Of a DNA stretch of 64,000 bases, positions 43,030 to 51,393 are shown piece by piece. Source of the stretch: Bradyrhizobium sp. 195 (GTDB lineage: Bacteria; Pseudomonadota; Alphaproteobacteria; Rhizobiales; Xanthobacteraceae); assembly GCF_023101665.1 (NCBI RefSeq), contig NZ_CP082161.1, positions 7,254,001 to 7,318,000 on the forward strand. The letters run 5' to 3'. Position 1 is the stretch's first letter. Each line of letters opens with the position of its first letter. The notes beneath the pieces are model-generated. The model did no database searches. It was not told the DNA's origin and saw only the letters and a list, made by a program, of their open reading frames with translations. Position numbers and translations under genes: made by a program.

Positions 43030-44366
43030 ATGAGTGATGTGGAACTTCCAACCACGCGTTATGTCCGCAGCGGAGATATCAGCATCGCCTATCAGACGAT
43101 GGGCCACGGTTCGGTCGATCTGATTATTATCCTTGGCGTTCTTTCCCACGTCGAGTTCATGCACGAGATTTTTCCGGGCTGGACGGATTTGTTGCGCCGC
43201 CTGGCAGCGTTTGCGCGTGTCGTAACGTTCGACAAGCGCGGACAGGGCCTCTCTGATCGCATGCCCGGCGTGCCATTGCTCGAAGAGCGGATGGATGACG
43301 TGAGCGCAATCATGGAGGCAATTGGGTCGAAGCGTGCCGTGCTGGTTGGGATTTCCGAAGGTGCGCCGATGAGCGCTCTGTTTGCAGCAACCTATCCCGA
43401 GCGTGTTTCTCATCTTGTGCTCTGGAGCGGGTTCGCGCGATTCACCAACACGAGCGATTTTTCATTGATGTTCCCCGAGGAAGCCATTTTTCGGTTGGTG
43501 AAGCATTATGGAACCGGCGCCTTCATCAAGGCCGTCATGCCGAGCGGGGCACATGATCCCGTACTCGTCAGCCAATTCGCCAAATTCGAACGCCTTAGCG
43601 CCAGTCCCGGAGCATTCAAGGCGCTGCTACAACAAAACGCGCTCATCGACGTGCGGCCAATTCTCGCGAACGTTCGTGTTCCAACCTTGGTGCTGCACAG
43701 TTTGAAGGACCGTCTGGTACCTGTAGAGAACGGCCGTTATCTGGCCTCGCAAATTCCCGGCGCGAAGTATATCGAGTACCCGGACGGGGCTCACGGCTTC
43801 TTCGAGTGCGATGTGCCCAAGCTGTGCGGGGAGATAGAGGAGTTCGTCACCGGCAAGCGGGAGAGTCAGCAGCACAACTTTGAGCGGGTCCTGGCAACCG
43901 TGCTGTTCACCGATATCGTCGATTCGACGAACCGCGCCGTCCAGATGGGCGACCATTCATGGCGTAGCCTGCTCGACGAGCACGACCGGATGGCGCGCCG
44001 GATCATCGAAAGGTATCGAGGGCAGCTGGTGAAGACGACTGGAGACGGTATCCTGGCCACGTTCGATGGTCCGGGGCGGGCCATCCACTGTGCGTTGGAT
44101 TTCGAAGCGGCGGCTGCGCAAATCGATTTGCCATTGCGCGCTGGCCTCCATGCGGGGGGGAAGTTGAAATCAGGCACCAGGATATCGGCGGCATCGCAGT
44201 TCACGCGGCAGCACGCGTCATGGCCCTTTCTCACCCGGGCGAAGTTCTGGTTTCGAGAGTAGTAATGGATTTGGTTGCGGGTGCAGGACTGAAGTTCACT
44301 CACCGGGGGGCACACAAGCTCAAGGGGTTGCCTGGGCGGTGGGACTTGTTCGCGGCGACCCCATGA
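43030..44366 (+). pseudogene. Alpha/beta hydrolase - class III cyclase fusion, frameshifted at a G7 run
   Basis: An N-terminal alpha/beta hydrolase domain (residues about 15-275, nucleophile S109 in GISEG, oxyanion region after strand 3) joined to a class III adenylate/guanylate cyclase domain (VLFTDIVDST at about 290, TTGDGILATFDGP at about 335). The frame shifts at seven Gs at 44154-44160. Read straight, the protein ends at 44262 after 25 odd residues. In another frame the sequence continues through HAAARVMALSHPGEVLVSRV to GRWDLFAATP and a stop at 44364-44366, the normal family C-terminus. Either a slippage mutation or a read error explains it. The intact protein would have about 444 residues. 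Confidence 0.8.
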
Positions 44367-44478
44367 CGATCTTCAGAATGTGCCGATCGCCTTGCAGGTG
44401 ACGGCAAACTCCTCATGATCGTCAACGCTTGAGCCTATCTTGGTCCAGACACCGGACAACGTCTCCAATGTCTGTTGT

Positions 44479-44575
44479 GGGTCAGAATGCGAAGAACTCA
44501 GCTTGAGGAAATCTCGTCCGCGGTGCCTCAGTGAGCGGACCTAATGGAGCGATCCCGCCACTTTGCCGATGGGCC
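44479..44575. repeat. Dispersed palindrome-bearing repeat, copy 1
   Basis: A 97-bp degenerate repeat running from GGGTCAGAATGCGAAG to TTGCCGATGGGCC, with an internal inverted repeat GTCCGC ... GCGGAC spaced 13 bases apart. Copies 2 and 3 are at 45471-45566 and 47557-47649. It lies just downstream of the methyltransferase stop. Confidence 0.7.
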
Positions 44576-44588
44576 GTATGCGAACATA

Positions 44589-45407
44589 TCAAACTGTGGC
44601 GGTGAGCAGGTGAGCTGCTATCGGGAACGACAACCCCCGACTATTCACGTATTTCTCCAAAGCCGACTTGGTATCGAGTGTGAGACGTTCGCGAGCCACA
44701 TCACTCGCTTGTGACACATGACCAGCTAGTGGCGAACCGGCGACATAACTCAACACAAATCGTTCGACCGATGGAAATTTGACGGTGCCGACCCTCCGTT
44801 GCACTGTGATATTCTGAAAACCGGCAGCAGTGACGAGTCCGCTCAGCTCATTGGCATCGGTTAATCCAAATGGCGCGCGCATGATTGTTGCTGCCGCCAG
44901 GCTGATGTTTCGCTCCAGTACTTCAGCGAACGATTGAAATCCGGGACTTTCATTTATGCCGCACCACACCATGAGCGCGAGCCGTCCCTTTGAAGACAGA
45001 ACCCTGCGCATCTCGCGCACAGCGGCCCCCCGGTCAGCGAAGAACTGGAGGCCGAGCTGGCAATACGCAATATCGAATGATCTGTCGGGGAACGGCAACC
45101 TGTCCGCAGTGGCTTCGTGCCACTGTATGGAGGCAGCGTCGTCGGTGGTCCCCAGGGCTCGTGCAACGGTCAACATGCCGGGATTGAGATCAACACCGGC
45201 GACGGTCCCGGTTGGACCTACCCTTGCGGCCGAAACGCGAGCGACTATACCGGTGCCACAGGCGATATCGAGTATGCGCTCGCCTACCTTTGGTTGAGCC
45301 ATATCAACCAGGATGGGAGCCCACAGCCCAAAAACAGCCGGCACCAGTTCCCGCTCGTAGACTTCGGGTGCGCTACCGCTGACTTGCCACTGTCCTTGCT
45401 GACCCAT
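44589..45407 (-). CDS. Class I SAM-dependent methyltransferase
   Basis: A 272-residue methyltransferase of the ubiquinone/menaquinone-biosynthesis-like group. Motif I is ILDIACGTGIVAR at about 43-55, the acidic end of strand 2 is VAGVDLNPGML at about 67-77, and the later RVLSSKGRLALMVW motif is typical. The start at ATG 45407 (MGQQGQWQVSG) fits family N-termini; a TTG at 45452 with GAGGGA upstream would add 15 residues. Substrate unknown. Repeats flank it on both sides. Confidence 0.88.
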   Translation of the reverse strand: MGQQGQWQVSGSAPEVYERELVPAVFGLWAPILVDMAQPKVGERILDIACGTGIVARVSAARVGPTGTVAGVDLNPGMLTVARALGTTDDAASIQWHEATADRLPFPDRSFDIAYCQLGLQFFADRGAAVREMRRVLSSKGRLALMVWCGINESPGFQSFAEVLERNISLAAATIMRAPFGLTDANELSGLVTAAGFQNITVQRRVGTVKFPSVERFVLSYVAGSPLAGHVSQASDVARERLTLDTKSALEKYVNSRGLSFPIAAHLLTATV

Positions 45408-45466
45408 CTGATGATGCCACAGGACGTTGGTTCCAGCGTTAGTGTAGATCAATCCCTCGAAGGCCG

Positions 45467-45805
45467 CTATGGGTCAAAATGCGAAGTACGCAGGTTGAGC
45501 AATCTTGTCCGCTCTGCCGCGATGAGCGGACCTCCGTCAGACGCGCTGCAACTTCGCAGATGAGCAACAGCAGACTTAGCAAAATGAAGGGGCTCAGCGA
45601 CTTCCTGCTCTAGCTCTTTGTGGATGTGGTCGAGGTGCGTGAGGTGAGTTATCTGTAACTCGCGATAGGTTTCCAATACCTGCGTTGCCAGTTCTGTAGG
45701 ATGACCGTGGCGCCCCAGCATGTCGATGATCTCGATTTGACGGGCAATATGTCTCTCACCGAGGGCGATATGCCGCTTGGCTTCCGCCAGATGTTCTAAG
45801 ATCAT
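45467..45805 (-). CDS. Short helical hypothetical protein whose C-terminus is supplied by a repeat
   Basis: A 112-residue frame. The first 85 residues are helical and coding-like, starting LEHLAEAKRHIALGERHIAR and continuing LATQVLETYRELQ, a type of small hypothetical protein seen in Bradyrhizobium. The last 30 or so residues are read through copy 2 of the dispersed repeat. This suggests the repeat entered the gene's 3' end and the original C-terminus has been lost. No function can be assigned. Confidence 0.55.
   Translation of the reverse strand: MILEHLAEAKRHIALGERHIARQIEIIDMLGRHGHPTELATQVLETYRELQITHLTHLDHIHKELEQEVAEPLHFAKSAVAHLRSCSASDGGPLIAAERTRLLNLRTSHFDP
45471..45566. repeat. Dispersed palindrome-bearing repeat, copy 2
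   Basis: Aligns with copy 1 from GGGTCAAAATGCGAAG to CGCAGATGAGCA, with the same inner GTCCGC ... GCGGAC inverted repeat 13 bases apart and the conserved GTCCGC-(13)-GCGGACCT block. It overlaps the end of a small hypothetical gene. Confidence 0.7.
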
Positions 45806-45810
45806 CCTAG

Positions 45811-46014
45811 CGCAATTGTACTCCCGAAGACCGCGCAGCCCGCGCGATCGAGCAGTCTCGCTTCCTCATTGCGGAGCGCAGGCAGGTTCTGGACGAGCTA
45901 GGGCTGATCTACGCGCGGAGATCCCAAGCTGCACGGAAAGCCTTACAAGGTGTTCAGAAATCCGAGGCCGAGCTTGTCGCCAACTCCCCACGATGGCTTT
46001 CCTTCACGGGCTAA
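45811..46014 (+). pseudogene. Coding-like remnant without a start
   Basis: A 67-codon open frame following a stop and containing AARAIEQSRFLIAERRQVLD, then ARKALQGVQKSEAEL, ending at the TAA 46012-46014. Composition is that of a helical protein, but there is no start codon near the front. It is probably the tail of a lost gene. Family not recognised. Confidence 0.3.
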
Positions 46015-46100
46015 GGTCGGCTTAGGACACAGGCACTGCTTCAATCCCTCCCAAGAGTCTGGAGGTTTGTCGGCGGCAAATTTCCTGTGCGGCCTCCGCC

Positions 46101-46280
46101 TCATGACCTTTTCTGCGTGGGAGACTGCTCGCTCCGGAGCGACTCTTCGCGCCTCCGGCTCATGGTCCGCAAGAGGTGCGCAGTCCAATAGCGAGCGAGC
46201 GCGATACTTCCTTCCACCTCGCGCCGGATCAACTCGTTATCCCGAATAGCTCTGTCGGCTCGTTTCAGTAGCTCGTTCAT
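46101..46280 (-). CDS. Possible small Arg/Glu-rich helical protein
   Basis: A 59-residue frame beginning MNELLKRADRAIRDNELIRR, strongly helical and charged. No clear ribosome binding site is seen (GGGTTG only). It is comparable in style to other short helical proteins found beside mobile DNA in rhizobia, but it may be a chance frame. Confidence 0.35.
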   Translation of the reverse strand: MNELLKRADRAIRDNELIRREVEGSIALARYWTAHLLRTMSRRREESLRSEQSPTQKRS

Positions 46281-46487
46281 TCAACCCAAAGTCGGGACGA
46301 GGCTAACCGTTCCTGCAAATGCGACTACTCGGGAGCCTACCGGAACCAGGTGCAGGTCACAGGCTGACGAACCGAAGCTAGATCAGCGACGTCTGTTCTC
46401 GCTTTGAAAGCGGCCTCCTTTCTCCGCGCCCGGCCGGCACCGCTTCGGGCCATAACCGGACTCATGCATCGCAGCAAAACACCATCT

Positions 46488-47447
46488 CTATTCGATCACT
46501 TCGTCGGCACGAACGAGTAACGAGGGCGGCACGGTGAGGCCGAGCGCTTTAGCCGTCTTCATGTTGATGACTAGGTCGAATTTGGTCGGCTGCTCTACCG
46601 GCAGATCGGCAGGCTTGGTGCCTTTGAGGATCTTATCGACGTAACCGCCCGCACGGCGGAACAAATCGGCTATATCGGGGCCGTAGACGACCAATCCGCC
46701 ATGGGCGAATTGTCGGAAGAAGTAAATCGCCGGCAAATGATACTCCGCCGCGAGCCCGACAACTCGCGGGGCTTGGCGAATGGTCAGAATGTCGCCAAAA
46801 ATAATTATTGCATCGACGCGCTGGGCGGCTGCCGAAGCAAAGGCGGTGTCGAGTTCCTCGGCCTTAGTCGCCTCGACCATAGACAGAGCCACGTCGTGCT
46901 TCCGGGCTGTGCTTGGTACCTCATCAGCTAACAACAGCCTGTGCATTGGGTTCTCGCGATTAACTAAAAGCGCAATTCTCGCGGCACCTGGTATCAGTTC
47001 CCGGAGAATTTCTATTTGTTTTCCAAACCAATCTCCCGGCACCCACGACGTAAGACCGGTCATGTTGCCGCCTGGACGCGAGAGGCTTTGGACGAGGCCT
47101 AGTCCGACGGGATCGGCAACAACCACGAAGACAATCGGAATAGTGGCGGATTTCAGGGCTAAGGCCGCTTGCGGCCCGGCGGCAACTATCAGATCGGGAG
47201 CTAGAGCCACCAACTCCGCAGCGAAGGTTGGCAAGCGATCCGAAGTTTCGGCATAACTACGGTATTCGATGAGCAGGTTCCTGCCCTCGATCCAACCCCT
47301 TTCGCGCAAGCCAGTGCTCCATGCTTCGCGAGATATCGGATCTAAGAAACCGAAGAAACCGATGCGGCGAGGCATCCCTTGCGCCCGCAAACGCCGGGGC
47401 GAAACGAGCAGCGCCGCAGCAGTCGCCATAAACTCCCGCCGCTTCAT
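46488..47447 (-). CDS. PF04392-type (TrpX-like) ABC substrate-binding protein, orphan 1
   Basis: A 319-residue binding protein of the family that includes TrpX-type ABC receptors. The N-terminus MKRREFMATAAALLVSPRRL is a Tat-like or lipoprotein-like export signal. The domain then has RIGFFGFLDP, GRNLLIEYR, RPGGNMTGLTSW and the family's late MKTAKALGLTVPPSLLVRAD motif. The protein ends RADEVIE, a tail shared by its relatives. No permease or ATPase is adjacent. Two similar genes lie within 4 kb. The start at 47447 is chosen for the signal; 27 more upstream codons are open. Confidence 0.88.
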   Translation of the reverse strand: MKRREFMATAAALLVSPRRLRAQGMPRRIGFFGFLDPISREAWSTGLRERGWIEGRNLLIEYRSYAETSDRLPTFAAELVALAPDLIVAAGPQAALALKSATIPIVFVVVADPVGLGLVQSLSRPGGNMTGLTSWVPGDWFGKQIEILRELIPGAARIALLVNRENPMHRLLLADEVPSTARKHDVALSMVEATKAEELDTAFASAAAQRVDAIIIFGDILTIRQAPRVVGLAAEYHLPAIYFFRQFAHGGLVVYGPDIADLFRRAGGYVDKILKGTKPADLPVEQPTKFDLVINMKTAKALGLTVPPSLLVRADEVIE

Positions 47448-47556
47448 TCGATCCTCATCGCAGCTTGGGGAGACAGGTGCAGAGTAGCAGTCTCCGCAGT
47501 CACTGCGGATGCAAATGCTGAGTCGCAAATGCGGCGAGATGGCGCATCCGCGCTTC

Positions 47557-47649
47557 GGGTCAAATGCGAAGAGCTCGGGATAAGCAAATCTAGTCCGCCA
47601 TCACGCAATGAGCGGACCACCGTCAACGCCGTTGCTTCGCTGATGGGCC
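47557..47649. repeat. Dispersed palindrome-bearing repeat, copy 3
   Basis: Third copy, from GGGTCAAATGCGAAG to GCTGATGGGCC, with GTCCGC ... GCGGAC again 13 bases apart. It lies between two binding-protein genes transcribed in the same direction. Confidence 0.7.
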
Positions 47650-47687
47650 ATATCAGGTCGTGAGCAGCCGCGGCGACTCTTGCGACG

Positions 47688-48677
47688 TTATTCAATTACA
47701 TCGTCGGCGCGGGCGAGCAGCATGTCGGGCACCGCAAGACCGAGTGCCTTTGCAGTTCTTACATTGATGACGAGGTCGAGCCGGGTGGGAAACTCAAAGG
47801 GTAAATCGGCCACGGGGGTGCCTTTGAGTATCTTATACACGTAGGTCGCAGCGCGATAATTGCATGCCCGAAGGTCAATTCCATAGCTAACGAGTCCGCC
47901 TGCATCCACGAGTTCGCGGTATCCGTAAAGGGTCGGGAGCCGAGTTGCCGCTGCGGCAGCGGTGATCTGAGCCCTATCCAAGAGTAAGAAGTTAGCCTGC
48001 AGAACGATGACGACATCAACACGCTCCGCCTTAAACCTTCTGAACGCGGGTTCAACATCCTCGGTTCTCTGAACATCCGCATCTACGATCTTGATTTCAA
48101 ATTTCGCGGCGGTGGCGTTGATTTCGTCCCACTGCGGTGCTGTTTTGATGTCGCTCGTGTCATTTACGATTCCAACTTTTTGCGCGCCGTGAACGATTTC
48201 CCGCGCGATCTCAAGCTGCTTTGCAGGCAACCCACGCACGTAGGGCATGATGCCGGTCAGGTTGCCAGTCGGGCGGCGAACTTCGTTTTCCGACAATCCA
48301 AGCGCGGTCAGGTTTCCCAACGCTGCAACAACGATCGGGATGGTTGATGTTGCCTGCTTGGCGGCAAGCGCATTGGCGCTGGCGGCGGCAAAAATGACAT
48401 CGGGGTTGAGCTGAACCACCTCCCTCGCCACCTCTGGTAACTTCTCGGTAGACGCGGCAAGTCGGAACGTTATGTCGAAATCGCGCCCCTCGATGTATCC
48501 GAGTTCTTGCAGCCCCTTCAAGAACGATGGCCAGGCTCCGTAACCTTTGCGCTGAGCTGGCGTACCCGATCCAAATGTGCCGATAACGGGCCGTTTCCTC
48601 GGGGCCTGGGCTCGTGCGACGGACGGCCACGCAATTGCTGCGCCGCCAAATAGAGTCAAGAACTCGCGTCGTCTCAT
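47688..48677 (-). CDS. PF04392-type (TrpX-like) ABC substrate-binding protein, orphan 2
   Basis: A 329-residue paralogue of orphan 1. The N-terminus MRRREFLTLFGGAAIAWPSV again has a twin-arginine-like export signal. The domain includes VIGTFGSGTP, EGRDFDITFR and NVRTAKALGLAVPDMLLARAD, ending RADDVIE. It is transcribed in the same direction as orphan 1 from a separate promoter, with a dispersed repeat between them. Ligand unknown. Start at ATG 48677 fits the signal peptide. Confidence 0.88.
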   Translation of the reverse strand: MRRREFLTLFGGAAIAWPSVARAQAPRKRPVIGTFGSGTPAQRKGYGAWPSFLKGLQELGYIEGRDFDITFRLAASTEKLPEVAREVVQLNPDVIFAAASANALAAKQATSTIPIVVAALGNLTALGLSENEVRRPTGNLTGIMPYVRGLPAKQLEIAREIVHGAQKVGIVNDTSDIKTAPQWDEINATAAKFEIKIVDADVQRTEDVEPAFRRFKAERVDVVIVLQANFLLLDRAQITAAAAATRLPTLYGYRELVDAGGLVSYGIDLRACNYRAATYVYKILKGTPVADLPFEFPTRLDLVINVRTAKALGLAVPDMLLARADDVIE

Positions 48678-48905
48678 GTGTCCACCCCCGGGCTCAGGAG
48701 AGGGAGACTTGTCGTCATAGATCATAGCACGTTGAGAGAAGCGGGGCTATTTTCGTTACGTCTGTTGGGTAGCCGTGGAGGTCTGTTTCGGGTCAAAAGC
48801 GGAATGTTGTGTTGCCCAAGCCTCGATCCGCTCTGTCTCCGAAAGCAGACATGCCACAGTTTCCGCTGCACGTCGGCTCAGGGCATCAGCGGAAGTGAGG
48901 TGTCC

Positions 48906-48950
48906 TCACTCGATCACTTCGTCGCTGCGGGCGAGAAGTGCTGACGTTAC
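48906..48950 (-). pseudogene. C-terminal tail fragment of a further PF04392-type binding protein
   Basis: In the minus strand, 15 codons read VTSALLARSDEVIE then stop, matching the shared tail (LLARADEVIE) of the neighbouring binding proteins. No other part of such a gene is present upstream of it. A preceding sequence near 48787 contains GGGTCAAAAGCGGA, related in style to the dispersed repeats. The rest of the 419-bp gap 48678-49096 shows no gene. Confidence 0.4.
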
Positions 48951-49096
48951 AGCCACGTCGACGAGCGCCCGAGTTCCTCTTGGGGTCGATCAGGAAAGTG
49001 ACAGCCAATCGGACCCTTTCCGCGGCATCCCCGGCCACGTATCAGCATCGAGATTCAGATGCTAGATTTCAGGCCCCTACCGAATAGGAGAACGAC

Positions 49097-49312
49097 ATGC
49101 CCGAGAGCGTCTACAAGGTCGTTGAATTGATCGGCACCAGCAAAGACTCCTGGGAGAGAGCGGCCGCCAATGCGGTCGAGCAAGCCGCTAAATCTCTCCG
49201 AGATCTTCGCATCGCAGAGGTCGTCAAGCTCGATATGCAACTAGATGACAAGGGAAAAGTCGAGGTCTATCGCGCCAAGCTCAACGTATCGTTCAAGTTC
49301 GAGGGCTCCTGA
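49097..49312 (+). CDS. Dodecin (flavin-storage protein)
   Basis: A 71-residue dodecin, which forms dodecameric shells that bind flavins. The family start VYKVVELIGTSKDSWERAA, with the tryptophan that stacks on the flavin, and the end VYRAKLNVSFKFE are clear. AGGAGAAC precedes the ATG at 49097. A hairpin follows its stop. It is one of few fully intact housekeeping-like genes in this decayed region. Confidence 0.92.
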   Translation: MPESVYKVVELIGTSKDSWERAAANAVEQAAKSLRDLRIAEVVKLDMQLDDKGKVEVYRAKLNVSFKFEGS

Positions 49313-49321
49313 GCCTCAGCA

Positions 49322-49343
49322 CCTCGCCCCTTTGCGGGCGAGG
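49322..49343 (+). terminator. Terminator-like hairpin after dodecin
   Basis: An 8-bp stem CCTCGCCC / GGGCGAGG around a 6-base loop, 10 bp after the dodecin stop codon. No T-run follows, so it may act as an RNA end-protecting structure instead of a classical terminator. Confidence 0.5.
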
Positions 49344-49454
49344 ATGGCTCATTGAAAAAGCGCGTTGCGCAGTCCAGCAACCGGACGCTGTTGCCCATCC
49401 CGGAAGTCGGCACTAGTCCGGCTGGGACCGATATGATCTGATGCGAGGGAGCGT

Positions 49455-49721
49455 ATGGCGCGTGGTGGCCCCATGTACATGGTCATTCGCAAGTACACGA
49501 AGGTCTGCCCTTGCTCGTGTAGTCGACATGATGTCACCATCGCATTTGCGATGATCGCGCCGTGGATTTACGCGGGCCGCCGGTCAGGGATTAAATCGCG
49601 GGTGCTTTACGAGGAACAGCAACGCCATGAAGCAAAACACCTTCGCAACATTTTCCATCGCAGCGATCTGCTCGACACCGCTTACGCTTATGGGCACTGC
49701 GATGCCGCCAAGAGATCCTGA
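49455..49721 (+). pseudogene. Possible N-terminal remnant of a small monooxygenase-like protein
   Basis: The first part reads MYMVIRKYTKV from 49473, the start seen in antibiotic-biosynthesis-monooxygenase-like proteins. After that the sequence loses likeness and becomes Cys/His/Arg-rich to a stop at 49721, overlapping the next small gene. I read it as a decayed start fused to unrelated sequence; it may not be expressed. Confidence 0.25.
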
Positions 49722-49818
49722 TGAAGAGGACGAGGAAGAAGATGAGGAGGACGAAGATGAGGAAAGGGAAGATGACACTGACGAACCGGCGGTCGTGCGC
49801 GAGCCGGACGAAGATTAG
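49627..49818 (+). CDS. Small exported protein with a highly acidic tail
   Basis: A 63-residue protein starting MKQNTFATFSIAAICSTPLT, a plausible signal sequence, with possible cleavage near residue 24. After residue 30 the sequence is almost all Glu and Asp. GAGGAA lies about 10 bases before the ATG at 49627. The acidic tail could bind divalent metals or a basic partner; this is inference. It precedes the GcrA-like gene by 39 bp. Confidence 0.55.
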   Translation: MKQNTFATFSIAAICSTPLTLMGTAMPPRDPDEEDEEEDEEDEDEEREDDTDEPAVVREPDED

Positions 49819-49857
49819 ACTAGTCCGTGTTCGGCAGTCGGCGCTATAATATCTCCC

Positions 49858-50187
49858 ATGGGTTGGGATGCGAAAGACATAGGGCTCCTCACTAGGCTCT
49901 GGTCCGCAGGACAGAGCGCGGCGCAGATAGCGCGTCGTCTCGGATGCAGTCGTAACGCGGTCTGCGGCATGCTGAGCCGTCAGGGCCTGAAGCGCGGCCA
50001 CAAGCCGCCTACGGCAAGGCCCAAGATACGACCGCCCCCGAAGCTGCGGCCGCCGTCGTCGGCAGCTTGCGCCCATCCAGTCGCAAAGAAGGTGTCGCGA
50101 AACACATCGGAGAGGCCGCAGCCCAAGGAGTTCAGCAGGCAGCAGCTTTACGACATGCTGGCTGATGCGGTCAGAAATACTGGCTAG
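49858..50187 (+). CDS. GcrA-like DNA-binding protein (short form)
   Basis: A 109-residue protein. Residues about 3-46 (DIGLLTRLWSAGQSAAQIAR, then RNAVCGMLSRQGL) match the N-terminal helix-turn-helix of GcrA, the alphaproteobacterial cell-cycle regulator that works with sigma-70 at methylated promoters. The middle is a basic, Pro-rich linker (KPPTARPKIRPPPKLRPP). The C-terminal sigma-binding domain of GcrA is not evident: the protein is much shorter than the usual 170 residues or so. It is therefore probably a mobile-element or paralogous GcrA-like regulator and not the housekeeping gene. Confidence 0.7.
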   Translation: MGWDAKDIGLLTRLWSAGQSAAQIARRLGCSRNAVCGMLSRQGLKRGHKPPTARPKIRPPPKLRPPSSAACAHPVAKKVSRNTSERPQPKEFSRQQLYDMLADAVRNTG

Positions 50188-50272
50188 GAATCACCGCGAA
50201 CGTCGTTGCGCTTCCGTCAGTGTCTAGCTCGGCTCGATGGGTTCGACCGTCGTGCACCCTCGGAAGCGTAGT

Positions 50273-51292
50273 TTACTCGAGCACCTCATCTGCGCCGGCA
50301 ACGATTACTGAGGAGAACGCAGAACCGAGCAGTTTGGCAGCCTTCAAGTTGATAACGAGCTCTACCTTTGTTACGAGCTGGACTGGAAGATCGGAAGGCT
50401 TCTCGCCCAACAGGATCCGTCCGGCATAGATCCCGGCGCGGCGGTGCGACTGCATGAAGTCTCCACCGTAGCTCATCAAACCTCCGGCAACGGGAAAGTC
50501 TCGGGTCTGTGTGATTGCGGGCACGCGATACTTTATTGCGAGAGCAGCCAACCGCGAACTGCGAAATGCAAAATAGGGATCCGAGGTAAAAACAAGCCCA
50601 CTTGCCCCGTCCTTGGCCGCGGCGGCGAATACAGATTCAAACTCATCCTCCTTACTTGCGGCTAAGACTTCCAGTTGAACCCGCAGGGTGTCTGCAGCTG
50701 CGTGAAGCTTCTGTAATTGTGATTGTGCGGTCGGACTTGTCGGGTTGGCGACAACCATCAACTTCGGCGCTGTGGGCATCAGGTCGCGCATAAACTCAAG
50801 CCTCTTTGGCGAAACGTCGACACTCAGGCTCGAAACTCCCGTGATGTTTCCGCCCGGCCGCGACAAGCTGTCGACCACGTGTAGCTGGACGGGGTCGCCG
50901 CCCATCTCAAAAACGATTGTCTTGGTCGTAGTCGCCGCTTTCGCGGCCAGTGCCACGGGGGCGCCCCCAGGCGCTACGAGCACATCCACGTTGCGGGCGA
51001 CCAGTTCGGTAGCCAAGGCAGGCAATTGAGAATATTGTCCGTTGGCCCATCGATACTCGATTGCCACATTGCGGCCCTCGACAAAGCCAGCTTCTCCTAG
51101 TCCCTGGTGGAAAGCCTCAAGTCGACTGGCAAAGAGTTCGGGCGACTCCGGACAAAGATAGCCAATGACTGGCATGGAGGACTTCTGCGCATACGAGGCG
51201 GTCGTGCACGTCGCAGCCCCTGCCATCAAAAGCAGAAAATCACGCCGCTTGGCGCTTCGTGGCGCTGCTGCTACTGAACGGGCGGACCTCAT
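50273..51292 (-). CDS. PF04392-type (TrpX-like) ABC substrate-binding protein, orphan 3
   Basis: A 339-residue third member of the orphan binding-protein group, more diverged from the other two. The export signal region reads SAKRRDFLLLMAGAATCTTA. Domain marks include VIGYLCPESPE, GRNVAIEYRWANGQ, RPGGNITGVSS and NLKAAKLLGSAFSSVIVAGAD, ending ADEVLE. Start at ATG 51292, upstream of the twin-arginine-like signal; 13 more codons are open upstream. It converges on the GcrA-like gene and is followed upstream by a cyclase gene on the same strand. Confidence 0.87.
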   Translation of the reverse strand: MRSARSVAAAPRSAKRRDFLLLMAGAATCTTASYAQKSSMPVIGYLCPESPELFASRLEAFHQGLGEAGFVEGRNVAIEYRWANGQYSQLPALATELVARNVDVLVAPGGAPVALAAKAATTTKTIVFEMGGDPVQLHVVDSLSRPGGNITGVSSLSVDVSPKRLEFMRDLMPTAPKLMVVANPTSPTAQSQLQKLHAAADTLRVQLEVLAASKEDEFESVFAAAAKDGASGLVFTSDPYFAFRSSRLAALAIKYRVPAITQTRDFPVAGGLMSYGGDFMQSHRRAGIYAGRILLGEKPSDLPVQLVTKVELVINLKAAKLLGSAFSSVIVAGADEVLE

Positions 51293-51393
51293 GCATACGC
51301 ATCCGCTACCGAAAACTAATTTGCGGAGCATAGCCCGGGATGCTCAAACAGTCTTCAACAGGGTTATGCCAGGCATCCGGCGGCCAGCCTCGG

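Noticed and set aside
45943..46249. Overlapping frames on both strands near the binding-protein cluster
   Set aside because: Neither has a good start nor known likeness; region looks decayed.
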